Assembly: GCA_021767305.1 (NCBI GenBank)
Contig: JAASTL010000089.1
Location: forward strand, 1 to 5,626
DNA: 5,626 nt
Source: Piscirickettsiaceae bacterium
GTDB lineage: Bacteria > Pseudomonadota > Gammaproteobacteria > Thiomicrospirales > Thiomicrospiraceae
Reading direction: 5' to 3'
A model generated the notes under the pieces. It did no database searches. It was not told where the DNA came from and worked only from the letters and a program-made list of their open reading frames with translations. Positions 4,722 to 5,626 of the stretch are shown piece after piece. The position numbers and the translations under genes were made by a program. The stretch's first letter is position 1, and each line of letters starts with the position of its first letter.

Positions 4722-5626
4722 TTAATCACCAAAATCTACATTGTTTGCTTCTTGGTCAACTTTCCATTGAGCAAGAGCGGCGTCAGCAGCAGCTTCATCT
4801 AGAATGTTAGCAGGATGGTCAACTTCGTCTTTTTCCATAGAAATCTTAACGGTTTTTGAGTTGTTAGAGAATTCAGAATTAGAGAAAGTTAGACGGTTAT
4901 AAGTTCCAGCCCAGTTGGTTGCACCTGTATTAGCATCTGTCACTGTTCCATCTTCAAGTGTTCCACGATCGCGAATTTCGATACCAGAGTCTGATACAAA
5001 ACCAGACACATTGAAGTTATCAAACGTACCTGAAACTGCGCGACGTAAAACTAAACCGGTATCAGAAACCTCATTACCAACAATTGTGAAGTTACTTAAA
5101 TTCATAACTGTAGTCTGGCTTGATTCACCTTTAGCAGGATCAAGGTATTTAGAACCAGAAGCGTCTTTAGGGTCATAGCCATCTGCTTCAATACCACGAC
5201 TCTCACCTGGACCACCTGCTGAGAAAGTTTCAGACATGTAGATGTAGACATTGTTTGCAGAGCCTTTCCAACCGTTATCGGCATCAAACGCATCATCACC
5301 AATATCAGAAAGAACAAGATGGTCAACATTTGCTGCACCACCAAAGAACTCAATACCATCGTCTTGGGTTTGGTCTAACTGGATGTAGCTAATAGATGTT
5401 TCAGAGCCAACACCTTGAAGTGTCAAGGCATTCAACTCATTACCATTACCATCAATGTCATTACCAGCTCCAGTCACTACTACATACTTCATAGTCCCAG
5501 AGTTGTCAGCGTTATCATTTCCAGCGTAGTATTCAACGCCACCTTCACCCTGAACGTTGTCACCTTTAAAGTCAACACCGTTACCCTGAAGAACAATCCC
5601 CCCCCAAGATTGACGTTCTTCAACAC
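4722..5626 (-). CDS. Secreted acidic beta-repeat protein (probable parallel beta-helix), N-terminus outside window
   Basis: C-terminal 300 residues of a larger protein; the frame is open at the right edge. The ATG at 5492 is internal, because 44 more codons read in frame upstream and contain conserved family sequence (WGGIVLQGN at fragment residues 7-15, YAGNDNADNSGT at 33-44). Seen next: MKYVVVTGAG at 45-54, NELNALTLQGVG at 62-73, ISYIQLDQTQDDGIEFFGG at 78-96, DIGDDAFDADNGWKG at 107-121 and GESRGIEADGYDPKD at 140-154. This ladder of short beta strands with DDG/FFGG and DDxFDxxxGW motifs is a type I recall from large secreted or lipoprotein-like proteins of Bacteroidetes and marine gammaproteobacteria, often beside TonB-dependent receptors. 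Function is unknown. It is strongly acidic (about -35 by hand count), and the many Asp residues could bind metal. Base composition looks richer in GC than the neighbours. It ends in a helical, charged tail with no sorting domain that I recognise. Confidence 0.78.
   Translation of the reverse strand, partial: VEERQSWGGIVLQGNGVDFKGDNVQGEGGVEYYAGNDNADNSGTMKYVVVTGAGNDIDGNGNELNALTLQGVGSETSISYIQLDQTQDDGIEFFGGAANVDHLVLSDIGDDAFDADNGWKGSANNVYIYMSETFSAGGPGESRGIEADGYDPKDASGSKYLDPAKGESSQTTVMNLSNFTIVGNEVSDTGLVLRRAVSGTFDNFNVSGFVSDSGIEIRDRGTLEDGTVTDANTGATNWAGTYNRLTFSNSEFSNNSKTVKISMEKDEVDHPANILDEAAADAALAQWKVDQEANNVDFGD
5598..5605 (-). repeat. Run of eight G in the secreted-protein coding sequence
   Basis: The plus strand has eight C in a row, read as TGG GGG GGG ATT (Trp-Gly-Gly-Ile) on the minus strand. 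The WGGI motif agrees with the family, so the length as given keeps the right frame. Such a run stands out in this AT-rich window and is prone to slippage or to sequencing error. Confidence 0.7.

Noticed and set aside
4915..5359. Frames at 4915-5178 (plus) and 5102-5359 (minus)
   Set aside because: Both overlap the secreted beta-repeat gene in other frames and give low-complexity products without motifs.
5490..5492. ATG at 5492 as the start of the secreted protein
   Set aside because: The frame is open for 44 further codons up to the window edge and encodes conserved WGGI and GNDNADNSGT sequence, so this Met is internal.

Overview
The window looks like chromosomal DNA of an AT-rich, Gram-negative bacterium, most likely a marine-type gammaproteobacterium. 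This rests on a TonB/ExbB/ExbD energiser with the extra large ExbB-like protein TtpC and a DUF3450 protein, an arrangement I know from Vibrio, Shewanella and related marine groups. I cannot name the genus from the sequence. Every supported gene is on the minus strand, so transcription runs from high to low coordinates. Both outermost genes are cut by the window edges.

In order of transcription: (1) 5626-4722, the C-terminal 300 residues of a large, acidic, secreted beta-repeat protein; (2) 4696-4672, a strong intrinsic terminator; (3) 4651-3680, a PstS-family periplasmic phosphate-binding protein; (4) 3679-3543, an intergenic region holding three consecutive RNA-type hairpins; (5) 3542-2775, a periplasmic coiled-coil DUF3450 protein; (6) 2764-1427, a TtpC-like MotA/TolQ/ExbB protein with a long periplasmic coiled-coil domain; (7) 1416-787, a normal-sized ExbB; (8) 763-356, an ExbD; (9) 354-1, the N-terminal part of a TonB with a Lys-Pro spacer. 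Genes 5 to 9 are packed with gaps of 10, 10, 23 and 1 nt, so they are very probably one operon.

Genes 5 to 9 form an energy-transducing machine: ExbB, ExbD and TtpC harvest the proton gradient, and TonB carries the energy across the periplasm to an outer-membrane TonB-dependent receptor (not in the window). DUF3450 and the TtpC periplasmic arm probably act together in the periplasm. The PstS-like protein and the secreted protein directly upstream suggest that this machine is dedicated to uptake of phosphate or a phosphorus compound, but that is inference from gene order. No PstC, PstA or PstB is visible.

No tRNA, rRNA, CRISPR array, transposase or integrase was seen. The plus strand appears to carry no gene. 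Points worth a second look are the triple-hairpin spacer, the terminator 20 nt upstream of the pstS-like start, a run of eight G in the secreted-protein gene, and the opposite charges of the secreted protein and the PstS-like protein.
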